DNA of 64,000 bases from Halopseudomonas pertucinogena (GCF_014646575.1 NZ_BMNN01000001.1:124001-188000), one strand, 5' to 3'. Shown: positions 52,390 to 59,629, numbered from the stretch's first letter. Translations and numbers: made by a program. The notes: generated by a model from the sequence alone, not told the origin.

Positions 52390-52461
52390 TTATAACAAGC
52401 GCAAGCAGTCGGAAAAGTTACTCGCTGCGCTCCCAATTTTCCGCTGTTGCGGGCGTTAAGT
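52390..52461 (+). repeat. attC site of cassette 1
   Basis: R'' TTATAAC at 52390-52396 and R' G^TTAAGT at 52455/52456 bound a 72-bp imperfect palindrome (GCGCAAGCAG..CGGAAAA pairing with TTTTCCGCTGTTGCG). Cassette 1 spans 50218-52455. Confidence 0.9.
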
Positions 52462-52479
52462 GTTTTCAGGGAGGAAACT

Positions 52480-52977
52480 GTGAGTAAGTATCATATTGCG
52501 CAACTCAACATTGCCACGCTGTTGGCACCCATAGATTCGCCGCAGCTTTCGGATTTTGTCGCGAATCTCGACCGGATCAATGCGTTGGCAGAAGACTCCC
52601 CTGGTTTTGTTTGGCGGCTACAAACCGAAGACGGTGATGCTACCAGCATTGACGATTTTGGCTCCGATAAAATCGTGAATCTCTCCCTCTGGGATTCAGT
52701 CGAGGCTTTGCATAATTACGTTTATCGGTCTGCCCACGTTGAGATCATGCGACGCAAGAAAGAGTGGTTTCAGAAAATGGGACAGGCATATATGGTGCTT
52801 TGGTGGGTCCCTGCCGGTCACATTCCGTCAATCGAAGAGGCGGCGGAAAAGCTGAACATTCTGCGAGAGCATGGCCCAACTGTGAAGGCTTTCACATTCA
52901 AGAAAGCGTTCCCGGCTCCCAGCGAACTAGCTGGTGTGTCAACTGATACCTGGGGTGGTGAATGTCCAGCCACTTAA
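52480..52977 (+). CDS. Cassette 2: DUF3291 family protein
   Basis: A 165-residue protein of the DUF3291 family, which often occurs as an integron cassette (recalled knowledge). Typical segments are HIAQLNIATLLAPIDSPQLS, DSPGFVWRLQTEDGDATSI, VNLSLWDSVEALHNYVYRSA and MVLWWVPAGHIPSIEEA. The fold is expected to be a dimeric alpha/beta barrel, like some monooxygenases, but no reaction is known. GTG at 52480 with GGGAGG upstream is the start; the upstream ATG at 52447 lies in the preceding attC. The stop codon falls inside the cassette's own attC. Confidence 0.88.
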   Translation: MSKYHIAQLNIATLLAPIDSPQLSDFVANLDRINALAEDSPGFVWRLQTEDGDATSIDDFGSDKIVNLSLWDSVEALHNYVYRSAHVEIMRRKKEWFQKMGQAYMVLWWVPAGHIPSIEEAAEKLNILREHGPTVKAFTFKKAFPAPSELAGVSTDTWGGECPAT

Positions 52978-53056
52978 CAAATCAATTAAGTTCGTTCCGG
53001 CCTGCGGCCTCCACCGGACGCCCCTGTCGGGCCGCCGCTTATTGTTGGCGTTAGGC
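52971..53056 (+). repeat. attC site of cassette 2
   Basis: CACTTAAC (inverse of the cassette 2 start GTTAAGTG) begins an 86-bp palindromic site that ends at G53050^TTAGGC. Cassette 2 spans 52456-53050. Confidence 0.92.
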
Positions 53057-53080
53057 ATCAGTCCATAGTGAGGTATAAAT

Positions 53081-54070
53081 ATGTCAAAAATATCTGACGA
53101 GATAGCAAATGATTTTCTCGATTTGCTAAACGGAGAGCCAGGTAATCTCAAGAAGAAATATAATGAAAAGCTTGTAGATGAATTTAATGAAATAATAACA
53201 GGAGACCCAAAGGATCTTCAGAAGAAATATCAGAATGAGGCTTACGAAAAGTATCTCGAAAAATTCTCACCTACTGTTCACCTTTGGAGGTTAGATGATA
53301 AACAATGGGTAAAGAACAGAAAATCGATATGGGAAAGAATAATAGATAGGGAGAAACAGGAAGATGACGATTTTGTAAAGTCCTACTGGGAAGAGGCAGG
53401 CCGCTTTTTCCTGCGAGCAAAACCGAGAAAGAACGATAATGAATTATATGTATACAGACGTATGGCTTACACGCCATTTACATCTGTAGGCCAAATTAGA
53501 GAGTTATACATGAAGGAGCATGTATCTCTAAGGAGAAATTTGCATGAACAGCTTCTAACATACGCGTGCAGAGCATATCGGTCAGTCCCTGAAGAGTTTC
53601 ATCGTGTCCAGCTAATTGCTGAAGCGCTGTATTGTGAGGATTATGTGGCAAAAAAAGAGCTTATGGGCCATGCTAAGAAACCAGAATTCTCAGTTTATTA
53701 TCCTCGCGATTTCATAGTTTCATATACTAGTGAAGTTATAAATTATCTAGAGCGCTCAAAATCAGACTACCTAGATAACCTACGCCAGGTGCACAATCAA
53801 CATTGGACCGGCCATGAAAGAAGCTTCTCAGAGGTGACTATCGAGTACTTTCTGGGGGTGCTTGAATACGCTGTTTTCAATGATTCTGATGAGTATGGTG
53901 GCGTAATTAATGATCGTGGAATTAAAGGTGTAAATGAAATGTGCACTTTAATTGAGTCATACAAGCCGGATATCGAAGATGAGAATCGACACAAATACAT
54001 TGAAAATGCTTACGCAAATATCATTAACAATGATGTCATTAATAAGATTCGTGAAAGGCCTAACAAATAA
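53081..54070 (+). CDS. Cassette 3: unknown protein with N-terminal internal repeat
   Basis: A 329-residue, highly charged cytosolic protein with no recognised family. The first 55 residues contain two copies of a roughly 24-residue unit: FLDLLNGEPGNLKKKYNEKL and FNEIITGDPKDLQKKYQNEA. The rest is predicted mostly helical with many Glu, Lys, Tyr and Arg residues and no obvious catalytic motif. The GAGG site and ATG lie 30 bases inside the cassette. The CDS runs 13 bases into its attC. The function is unknown; a phage-defence or stress role is only a guess from its cassette setting. Confidence 0.8.
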   Translation: MSKISDEIANDFLDLLNGEPGNLKKKYNEKLVDEFNEIITGDPKDLQKKYQNEAYEKYLEKFSPTVHLWRLDDKQWVKNRKSIWERIIDREKQEDDDFVKSYWEEAGRFFLRAKPRKNDNELYVYRRMAYTPFTSVGQIRELYMKEHVSLRRNLHEQLLTYACRAYRSVPEEFHRVQLIAEALYCEDYVAKKELMGHAKKPEFSVYYPRDFIVSYTSEVINYLERSKSDYLDNLRQVHNQHWTGHERSFSEVTIEYFLGVLEYAVFNDSDEYGGVINDRGIKGVNEMCTLIESYKPDIEDENRHKYIENAYANIINNDVINKIRERPNK

Positions 54071-54116
54071 AGCCACAGGACGCAGCAAAGCTGCGCCCGT
54101 GCTTTAGGCGTTATGC
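54058..54116 (+). repeat. attC site of cassette 3
   Basis: GCCTAAC (inverse of GTTAGGC at the cassette 3 start) opens a 59-bp site with an internal GACGCAGCAAAGCTGCGCC hairpin and closes at G54110^TTATGC. Cassette 3 spans 53051-54110. Confidence 0.93.
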
Positions 54117-54134
54117 GTAGAAATGGAGGGTTGA

Positions 54135-54722
54135 ATGCCCAAAGAGTTATTTTTTCCTGTCATTGAAACAGAACGATTAACATTGAAGCCTTTAGCAATT
54201 GATGACTCGGATAGCCTACTGGAGATTTTTTCTGATCCTGAGGTTATGCGGTATTGGAATACTGCGCCTTGGACAACAATTCAGGATGCTATTGACTTCA
54301 TTAATGAAAGTAATGATTCGATGCGGCGTCAAGAGTCGCTAATACTTGGCGTGTATCTGAAGCCTACAGGCGAATTGGCTGGAAAATGTATGTTGTTTAG
54401 CTACGACAAAGAATCCAAACGTGCCGAGATCGGCTTTGGTTTGAGCCGTTCTTTTTGGGGGAAGGGTTACATTCGCGAGGCGGGAGAGGCATTAATTCGG
54501 TACGGATTCAATTCATTGGGGCTTCGGCGAATTGAAGCAGAAATCGATCCAGATAACCAGTCCTCCGCGAAAGCGCTAGAGAAGCTAGGATTTTCCCGAG
54601 AGGGTCTGCTAAGGCAGCGTTGGGAAGTCAACGGTATCGTCTCTGACTCGGCAATGTATGGACGACTGGTAAGTGACCATCCAGCACAGCATAACCAGGC
54701 AATGCACGCGACAAGCGCGTGA
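54135..54722 (+). CDS. Cassette 4: GNAT-family N-acetyltransferase (RimJ/RimL-like)
   Basis: A 195-residue acetyltransferase of the RimJ/RimL branch of GNAT. ETERLTLKPLAIDDSDSL, VMRYWNTAPWTT, the acetyl-CoA loop EIGFGLSRSFWGKGYIREAG and NQSSAKALEKLGFSREGLLR are typical. The substrate is unknown; relatives acetylate protein N-termini, amino-acid toxins or antibiotics. The last residues (from HNQAMHATSA) are encoded by the attC site itself, so recombination would alter the C-terminus. Start ATG 54135 has GGAGG upstream. Confidence 0.9.
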   Translation: MPKELFFPVIETERLTLKPLAIDDSDSLLEIFSDPEVMRYWNTAPWTTIQDAIDFINESNDSMRRQESLILGVYLKPTGELAGKCMLFSYDKESKRAEIGFGLSRSFWGKGYIREAGEALIRYGFNSLGLRRIEAEIDPDNQSSAKALEKLGFSREGLLRQRWEVNGIVSDSAMYGRLVSDHPAQHNQAMHATSA

Positions 54723-54736
54723 TTGCGGCGTTATGC
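54689..54736 (+). repeat. attC site of cassette 4
   Basis: A short 48-bp site: GCATAAC start, a GCACGCGACAAGCGCGTG hairpin, and G54730^TTATGC end. A 23-base run (54709-54731) is identical in attC8. Cassette 4 spans 54111-54730. Confidence 0.92.
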
Positions 54737-54753
54737 ATCTCGCAGGATGAACT

Positions 54754-55341
54754 ATGAAAATATTTGAATACTACGCATCTTTGAGATCTGAAATATTAGA
54801 AGTCGTCACAGGTGTAGAAAATTCAGGTTGGAGTCTATTCTGGGATGACACTACGCCAAATTACGTAACAAAGAGAAAATTAGAAGAGCTTTATAAAAAA
54901 TATCTTGGGGTAGCTCGGAGCTTCGGATTATATGTTGTTACACGGCATTGCGACTGCCCTAACCCCAAACACTTAGAGTATCCTGTCTCAAACAACTATG
55001 GTTTGGAAATTTCTTATCGAGACGAAAAATTTGTCTGGAATGGTGGCCAAATGTATCAAGGGCCAAGAAATTGTATTTGCCCATGCTCGCCTAAAAACAA
55101 ACAAACTCAACACCACGTAATCGATGATGTAATCTATGAAGTGTCTGCCAATCAAGAGCTTTGCAAAGAGCTTGAGGGAATACTATGTGATGTTGTGGAG
55201 GCAATAGATTGCGCCGGTGACAAGAAGCCTCGCTCTGCCATTAGAGAAAATTTATTGCGTGCAGTCCTAAGAATCAACGACCAATTACTTCCTGAAAAAA
55301 TGGACGTCTATATAGAGAATCAGCTTAAAACCAATGCATAA
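54754..55341 (+). CDS. Cassette 5: unknown Cys-rich protein, possible metal binding
   Basis: A 195-residue soluble protein of no recognised family. Two cysteine clusters stand out: RHCDCPNP (Cys66, 68) and NCICPCSP (Cys107, 109, 111), followed by QHHV (His120, 121). The spacing suggests a zinc or iron-sulfur site. The remainder is helical with charged ends. ATG 54754 lies 23 bases into the cassette with AGGATG upstream; the stop TAA is inside attC5. The function is not predictable. Confidence 0.78.
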   Translation: MKIFEYYASLRSEILEVVTGVENSGWSLFWDDTTPNYVTKRKLEELYKKYLGVARSFGLYVVTRHCDCPNPKHLEYPVSNNYGLEISYRDEKFVWNGGQMYQGPRNCICPCSPKNKQTQHHVIDDVIYEVSANQELCKELEGILCDVVEAIDCAGDKKPRSAIRENLLRAVLRINDQLLPEKMDVYIENQLKTNA

Positions 55342-55425
55342 CAAGCCGCTTAAATACGCTCCGGCCACAAAAAGCGTGGCCTCCACCGGACTCGCTAACG
55401 CTCGCCGTTTAGCGGGGCGTTATGC
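55336..55425 (+). repeat. attC site of cassette 5
   Basis: TGCATAAC starts a 90-bp site with CTCCGGCC..GGCCTCCACCGG and CGCTAACGCTCGCCGTTTAGCG pairings, ending at G55419^TTATGCA. It resembles attC2 in the CCTCCACCGGAC core. Cassette 5 spans 54731-55419. Confidence 0.92.
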
Positions 55426-55441
55426 ATTAAAGGGGGAGTCA

Positions 55442-55858
55442 GTGCTCGAGCCAGTAGTTCAGGAAGAAACCACGGGATGCGGAATCGCGTCGGTTGCCAA
55501 CATTCTGGGCAAGACGTACTCAGAGATGAAGGCCGTAGCCAATGCTATGGGCATCCATGCTTCGGACAAATCGCTGTGGTCAGATACACAGTATGTCCGG
55601 CGTATGTTGTCGAGTGCAGGTGTCAAAACCTCCGCTGATGAAGCCCCATTTGAATCTTGGGAGGCATTGCCCAATCTGGCATTGTTGTCTATCAAGCACC
55701 ATCAGGAAGAAGGCAAGGACTTCTGGCACTGGGTTGTATTCAAGCGCGTGGGAGGTGAACCATTTGTGCTGGATTCGGCTAGTTACCTGCCATCCAATAT
55801 CCGTCAGGATTTCGACGCCATGCAGCCAAAGTGGTTCATTGAGGTCGAAAATGCATAA
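55442..55858 (+). CDS. Cassette 6: C39-like cysteine peptidase domain protein
   Basis: A 138-residue single-domain protein. TTGCGIASVANILG carries the likely nucleophile Cys13, FWHWVVFKR the His96 and FVLDSASYLP the Asp111, the order and spacing of C39-like papain-fold peptidases. There is no signal peptide and no ABC transporter, so it is not a bacteriocin exporter. GTG at 55442 with GGGGGAG upstream is the start; the longer frame from 55334 would begin in the previous attC. The substrate is unknown. The stop lies in attC6. Confidence 0.8.
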   Translation: MLEPVVQEETTGCGIASVANILGKTYSEMKAVANAMGIHASDKSLWSDTQYVRRMLSSAGVKTSADEAPFESWEALPNLALLSIKHHQEEGKDFWHWVVFKRVGGEPFVLDSASYLPSNIRQDFDAMQPKWFIEVENA

Positions 55859-55936
55859 CCAGGCGCTCTTGTCGCCGCTGTCGCGGCTGGGACGGCTTAC
55901 GCTTCGCTCCAGCCGCCCCACAGCTTGTCGTTACGC
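55853..55936 (+). repeat. attC site of cassette 6
   Basis: TGCATAAC opens an 84-bp site with a GGCTGGGACGG..CCAGCCGCC stem; it closes at G55930^TTACGC. The end core GTTACGC departs from GTTRRRY at one position but is mirrored by the attC7 start. Cassette 6 spans 55420-55930. Confidence 0.88.
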
Positions 55937-55968
55937 TTATAAACCATAATCATGCATAGAGGTATGCA

Positions 55969-56490
55969 GTGAAAAATATATTTCTAGTTCTAGTTTTGGT
56001 GCCGATATTTGCCTTGGCGCAAGATAAAGAAGAAAAAAGCGGAGTCGCTGAATCGGCTAAATCCGTAGTTTCAAGCGTAGTAAAATTTGGAAAAGAGGTT
56101 TTGAGTGGAGTTTCAGATGGAGTCACTGAGGGGAGAAAAACTGGAGAAAGTGGTGACGGCGCAATAATTGTGTCAAATCAAAATGAGCTTGAGCAATTCT
56201 TGGAAGTGAGCATTCTAAGTAAAACCGCAGACGGAGAAAAATCCGTCAATGTGGAACTTGGATTTAAGAATAGTGGATATAGACCTGTCAGAGTTATCAA
56301 CTTAAAAGACAAAAACGCCATTATTGTAGTTGACAAGGATGGCTATGCGACTGGTTTGTCGCGTCATAACAACAACCCTTTTGATATTACGGTGCCAGAA
56401 CAAGCAGCAGTCAAGCAAATGTTCAATTTTAACGTCCCTGAAGAAAGTGCATTCACAATCCGAATCTGGGGTAAGCAATATCAGCTTTAA
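55969..56490 (+). CDS. Cassette 7: unknown exported protein
   Basis: A 173-residue protein with a signal peptide (KNIFLVLVLVPIFALA, probable cut before QDKE). A Ser/Val/Gly-rich amphipathic stretch (about 25-65) is followed by a beta-rich C-terminal domain (EQFLEVSILSKTADGEKSVN; FNFNVPEESAFTIRIWGK). No family is recognised and there are no cysteines. It starts at GTG 55969. It probably acts in the periplasm or at the outer membrane. Confidence 0.75.
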   Translation: MKNIFLVLVLVPIFALAQDKEEKSGVAESAKSVVSSVVKFGKEVLSGVSDGVTEGRKTGESGDGAIIVSNQNELEQFLEVSILSKTADGEKSVNVELGFKNSGYRPVRVINLKDKNAIIVVDKDGYATGLSRHNNNPFDITVPEQAAVKQMFNFNVPEESAFTIRIWGKQYQL

Positions 56491-56494
56491 AAAA

Positions 56495-56557
56495 GCGTAA
56501 CAAAGCCATCAATCTGATGGTGCAGAAAGCGCGCCACAGGTTATGGCGGCGTTAGCT
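56495..56557 (+). repeat. attC site of cassette 7
   Basis: AGCGTAAC (inverse of the cassette 7 start GTTACGCT) begins a 63-bp site ending at G56551^TTAGCT. Cassette 7 spans 55931-56551. Confidence 0.9.
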
Positions 56558-56585
56558 TTTTTGGGAATAGAGCAATGGATACCAT

Positions 56586-57137
56586 ATGAATATCGGGATG
56601 ACGGCGTTGTTCGTAACGGCACTGTCTATGGCAGGACTAGCTTTAGCTTCTGAAAACTCTCTCTATGCCGGCGAAGAATCTCGTGAAATTAAAGCCCTGT
56701 CAAAATCAGAGATTGACGGCCTATTGGCTGGGAAAGGCATGGGTTACGGCAAAGCCGCAGAATTAAACGGGTACCCCGGTCCCGCGCATGTGCTTGAGCT
56801 CGGCGATGAGCTTTCGCTCACAGCCACTCAACGGCAAGAGACGGAAATCGTTTTTGCTCAGATGGAAACTGCGGCCAAAGCCTTGGGTGCTGATCTTGTG
56901 GCAGCTGAACGTGCGCTCGATCAGGCATTCGGAAGCAAGAAGATAGACGAATCGTCCTTGTCGGAACTCGTTAAAAACATTGGCGATGCTCAGTCTCGGC
57001 TACGCGTAGTCCACCTCCGTGCGCATTTACAGCAGACAGAAATTCTTAATGATCAACAGATATCCAAGTACATGGTTTTGAGAGGCTACAGCCGTGACGG
57101 ACACGAAAACCATCACAAGCATCATCACGGAAGATAG
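56586..57137 (+). CDS. Cassette 8: periplasmic Spy/CpxP-like protein with His-rich tail
   Basis: A 183-residue exported protein. The signal peptide is TALFVTALSMAGLALASE; the mature part is helical, with LTATQRQETEIVFAQMETAA followed by a long amphipathic region, resembling Spy/CpxP/ZraP periplasmic proteins. The tail GHENHHKHHHGR is a likely metal-binding site. Such proteins act as periplasmic chaperones or metal-stress buffers; Zn or Cu binding is inferred. It is the last cassette, 34 bases after the crossover point. Confidence 0.78.
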   Translation: MNIGMTALFVTALSMAGLALASENSLYAGEESREIKALSKSEIDGLLAGKGMGYGKAAELNGYPGPAHVLELGDELSLTATQRQETEIVFAQMETAAKALGADLVAAERALDQAFGSKKIDESSLSELVKNIGDAQSRLRVVHLRAHLQQTEILNDQQISKYMVLRGYSRDGHENHHKHHHGR

Positions 57138-57138
57138 A

Positions 57139-57186
57139 AGCTGACAAAGCAAGGCACACGACAAGCGCGTGATTGCGGCGTCATGC
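57139..57186 (+). repeat. attC site of cassette 8, altered core
   Basis: A 48-bp site like attC4 but with core triplets changed on both sides: the start reads AGCTGAC (expected AGCTAAC) and the end G57180^TCATGC (expected GTTATGC). The two changes still pair with each other in the folded strand. It may be poorly cut by IntI and so fix the end of the array. Cassette 8 spans 56552-57180. Confidence 0.8.
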
Positions 57187-57308
57187 CATGACTAAACGCC
57201 TTCTTGTGCTCATCAGCACATTTCTTTGCGCAGGGAGACCGGGCGGACAATAATCCTCAGCTGTGCCACTTCCCATCGACCTCTCGACTCCCTCGCAGGA
57301 GAGCTCTC

Positions 57309-58142
57309 ATGTCCAGCCATGCATTTTCCCAAGTGAATGTATTTTCCACTGATCCGCTTGGCGGTAATCCGCTGGCGGTGGTGCATGATGCCGATGGCAT
57401 GACGGATGATCAGATGGCGGCGTTGGCGCGCTGGACGAATCTGTCGGAGACGGTTTTCCTGCTCAGGCCGACGGAGCCGGAGGCGGACTACTGGGTGCGC
57501 ATCTTTACTCCCAGCGGGGAGCTGCCGTTCGCCGGGCATCCGACCCTGGGCTCATGCCATGCCTGGTTGCGTGCCGGTGGGCGACCTCGGCAGGCTGGCC
57601 GCGTGGTGCAGCAGTGCGCCGTGGGGCTGGTGACTGTCCGCCAGGCTGGTCAGCGATACGAGTTTGCTGCGCCTCCGCTGTGCCGCACGGGGCCGCTGGA
57701 GGCGGGCGATCTGGCCCGGATTACCGGGGCCCTTGGCATAGCGCCAGAAGAGGTGCTGCATCACCAGTGGGTGGACAATGGCCCGGGCTGGTGCGCGTTG
57801 GTGCTGCCGTCCGCTGAGCGTGTACTGGCGCTGCAGCCCGACTGGCCTGCGCTGGCTCCTTACTTTGTCGGCGTGGTCGGCGCCAGTCCCAAGGGCAGCG
57901 ATACGGCGGTGGAGGTGCGGGCATTCATGGGTGGGGAGGGCGCCGAGGACCCGGTGACGGGGAGCCTGAACGCCAGCCTGGCGCAGTGGATGATAGGTGC
58001 GGGGCTGGTCGCGTCACCTTATGTCGCCTCCCAGGGGACAGCCATGCAACGCGCCGGACGCGTCTATCTGCATCAGGACGGGGAGGGCATATGGGTCGGT
58101 GGCGAGGTGGTGGATGTAATCGAGGGGACCATAACGCTCTGA
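57309..58142 (+). CDS. PhzF family isomerase
   Basis: A 277-residue PhzF-like protein: FSQVNVFSTDPLGGNPLAVV at the start, LSETVFLL with the catalytic Glu, FTPSGELPFAGHPTLGSCHA and EDPVTGSLNASLAQWM. The fold is related to diaminopimelate epimerase. No phenazine genes are near, so the substrate is unknown. ATG 57309 with AGGAG upstream is the start. This is the first core gene after the integron. Confidence 0.9.
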   Translation: MSSHAFSQVNVFSTDPLGGNPLAVVHDADGMTDDQMAALARWTNLSETVFLLRPTEPEADYWVRIFTPSGELPFAGHPTLGSCHAWLRAGGRPRQAGRVVQQCAVGLVTVRQAGQRYEFAAPPLCRTGPLEAGDLARITGALGIAPEEVLHHQWVDNGPGWCALVLPSAERVLALQPDWPALAPYFVGVVGASPKGSDTAVEVRAFMGGEGAEDPVTGSLNASLAQWMIGAGLVASPYVASQGTAMQRAGRVYLHQDGEGIWVGGEVVDVIEGTITL

Positions 58143-58201
58143 GTGGGCTCCGGATCGAGGCGGGCTTGAGGCAGCCATAAACCGTACCAGCGGAGGTGAC
58201 C

Positions 58202-58891
58202 GTGAAAACAGCAGGTTTGATCGGCGGAATGAGCTGGGAATCGACCCAGACCTATTACCGCCTGATTAATCAGGGGGTGAAGCAGCGCCTCGGTGGCCTT
58301 CACTCGGCACGGCTCGTTCTCTACAGCGTGGATTTCGCGGAGATCGAGGCGCTGCAGCACCAGGGTGACTGGGCTGCCACTGCACGGATACTTTCGGAAG
58401 CGGCGCGATCGGTCGAGGCGGCGGGCGCGGAGTTTCTGGTTCTCTGTACCAATACCATGCACAAGGTTGCAGCCGAGATAGAGCAGAGCGTAAACATTCC
58501 GTTGCTGCATATCGCGGATGCCACGGCCGGGGTGCTTCAGGCCGACGGGGTGACATGCGTAGGGTTGCTGGGTACCAGCTTCACCATGGAGCAGAACTTC
58601 TACCGGGAGCGGCTCGAGGCCCGAGGAATTCAGGTGCTGGTCCCGGATGCCACGCAACGGGAGCGTGTTCACCGGGTGATTTATGACGAACTGTGCCGCG
58701 GCGAGGTCAGGGACGAGTCCAGAGCCGCTTACCTTGAGATAGTCGCGTCGCTTGCCGACAGCGGCGCGCAGGGTGTAATTCTGGGTTGTACCGAGATTGG
58801 CCTGCTCATCCAGCAGTCAGACACGCCGGTTCGGCTGTACGATACAGCGGTGATTCATGTCGAGCAGGTGGTTGAGGCTGCTCTGGACTAA
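58202..58891 (+). CDS. Aspartate/glutamate racemase family protein
   Basis: A 229-residue PLP-independent racemase (YgeA-like). [17 protein letters not shown] is the signature start; the catalytic cysteines are in LCTNTMH and LGCTEIGLL. It probably interconverts amino-acid enantiomers; the specificity is unknown. GTG at 58202 follows GGAGGTG closely. It is followed 13 bases later by the SMR gene. Confidence 0.9.
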   Translation: MKTAGLIGGMSWESTQTYYRLINQGVKQRLGGLHSARLVLYSVDFAEIEALQHQGDWAATARILSEAARSVEAAGAEFLVLCTNTMHKVAAEIEQSVNIPLLHIADATAGVLQADGVTCVGLLGTSFTMEQNFYRERLEARGIQVLVPDATQRERVHRVIYDELCRGEVRDESRAAYLEIVASLADSGAQGVILGCTEIGLLIQQSDTPVRLYDTAVIHVEQVVEAALD

Positions 58892-58904
58892 TCCGGAGGT
58901 TTTC

Positions 58905-59234
58905 TTGAATTGGTTTTACCTGGCCCTCGCCATTACGGCAGAGGTGATAGCTACGTCGTTTCTGAAGCCCAGCGAGGGGTTCACTCGTTTATGGCCGTCG
59001 GTGGCCGTGGTCATCGGGTATGGTGTGGCGTTCTTCATGCTGTCGCTGACGTTGCGCACCATTCCGGTGGGCATTGCCTATGCTATCTGGTCAGGGGTGG
59101 GCACTGTTCTCATTGCGATCATCGCCTGGCTGATTTTCGGTCAGCGGCTCGATGTGCCGGGGGTATTGGGCATCGGGCTGATCATCGCGGGAGTTGTGAT
59201 CCTCAACGTATTTTCCAAGGCGGCGGCTCACTAG
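58905..59234 (+). CDS. Small multidrug resistance (SMR) efflux protein
   Basis: A 109-residue, four-helix membrane protein like EmrE. Glu13 ([15 protein letters not shown]) is the proton/drug-binding residue and Trp62 ([11 protein letters not shown]) is conserved, as is [10 protein letters not shown] at the end. It exports cationic drugs or osmolytes by proton antiport. The start is TTG at 58905, chosen because GGAGG lies six bases upstream and the length matches EmrE exactly; ATG upstream (58857) would begin inside the racemase gene. Confidence 0.9.
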   Translation: MNWFYLALAITAEVIATSFLKPSEGFTRLWPSVAVVIGYGVAFFMLSLTLRTIPVGIAYAIWSGVGTVLIAIIAWLIFGQRLDVPGVLGIGLIIAGVVILNVFSKAAAH

Positions 59235-59250
59235 CCGCTGAAGAGGGCTG

Positions 59251-59589
59251 ATGAAAACGATTTCATTCGATGACTTTCTAAAGGTCGAGCTGCGGGTCGG
59301 CCGTATTGTCAGTGCGTCGGTTTTCAAGGAGGCACGCAAGCCTGCCTATGTCCTGCATGTGGACTTCGGTGAGGAGCTGGGGGTGAAGAAGTCCAGTGCT
59401 CAGATCGCCGCGCTTTATCAGCCCGAGGAACTGATAGGCCGGCTGGTGGTGGCGGTGGTGAACTTCCCGGCAAAACAAATCGGGCCGCTGATGTCGGAGT
59501 GCCTGGTAACGGGGTTTCATGATGAAAATGGCGACGTTGCGCTTTGCGTGCCTGACAGGCCGGTACCCCTCGGCACCCGGTTGTTGTAG
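59251..59589 (+). CDS. csaA: tRNA-binding protein CsaA
   Basis: A 112-residue single OB-fold domain of the EMAP/CsaA type: FLKVELRVGRIVSASVF, KPAYVLHVDFGEELGVKKSS, VAVVNFPAKQIGPLMSE. CsaA dimers bind tRNA and have been described as having export-related chaperone activity. It follows the SMR gene by 16 bp. Confidence 0.93.
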   Translation: MKTISFDDFLKVELRVGRIVSASVFKEARKPAYVLHVDFGEELGVKKSSAQIAALYQPEELIGRLVVAVVNFPAKQIGPLMSECLVTGFHDENGDVALCVPDRPVPLGTRLL

Positions 59590-59629
59590 CGGCGGCTGAT
59601 TATCCATTCGAACCGGGAGGGCATGCGGT

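Larger units (their letters stand above)
49054..57186 (+). mobile_element. Chromosomal integron with eight gene cassettes
   Basis: intI on the minus strand diverges from a plus-strand array of eight cassettes (50218-57180), each with one gene and one attC. Every cassette's first bases are matched by the inverse repeat at the start of its own attC, exactly in cassettes 1-7 and with one mismatch in cassette 8; this fixes the boundaries. The attC sites are 48-90 bp and differ much in sequence, so the cassettes came from varied sources. Cassettes are AT-richer than the host. No transposon or plasmid gene flanks it, so it is a sedentary chromosomal integron between a purL-linked lipoprotein gene and a phzF-like gene. 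Confidence 0.95.

Noticed and set aside
57181-57308. Possible ninth cassette after attC8
   Set aside because: No attC or core-site pair follows attC8, and the next gene is a GC-rich phzF-like gene with its own ribosome site.
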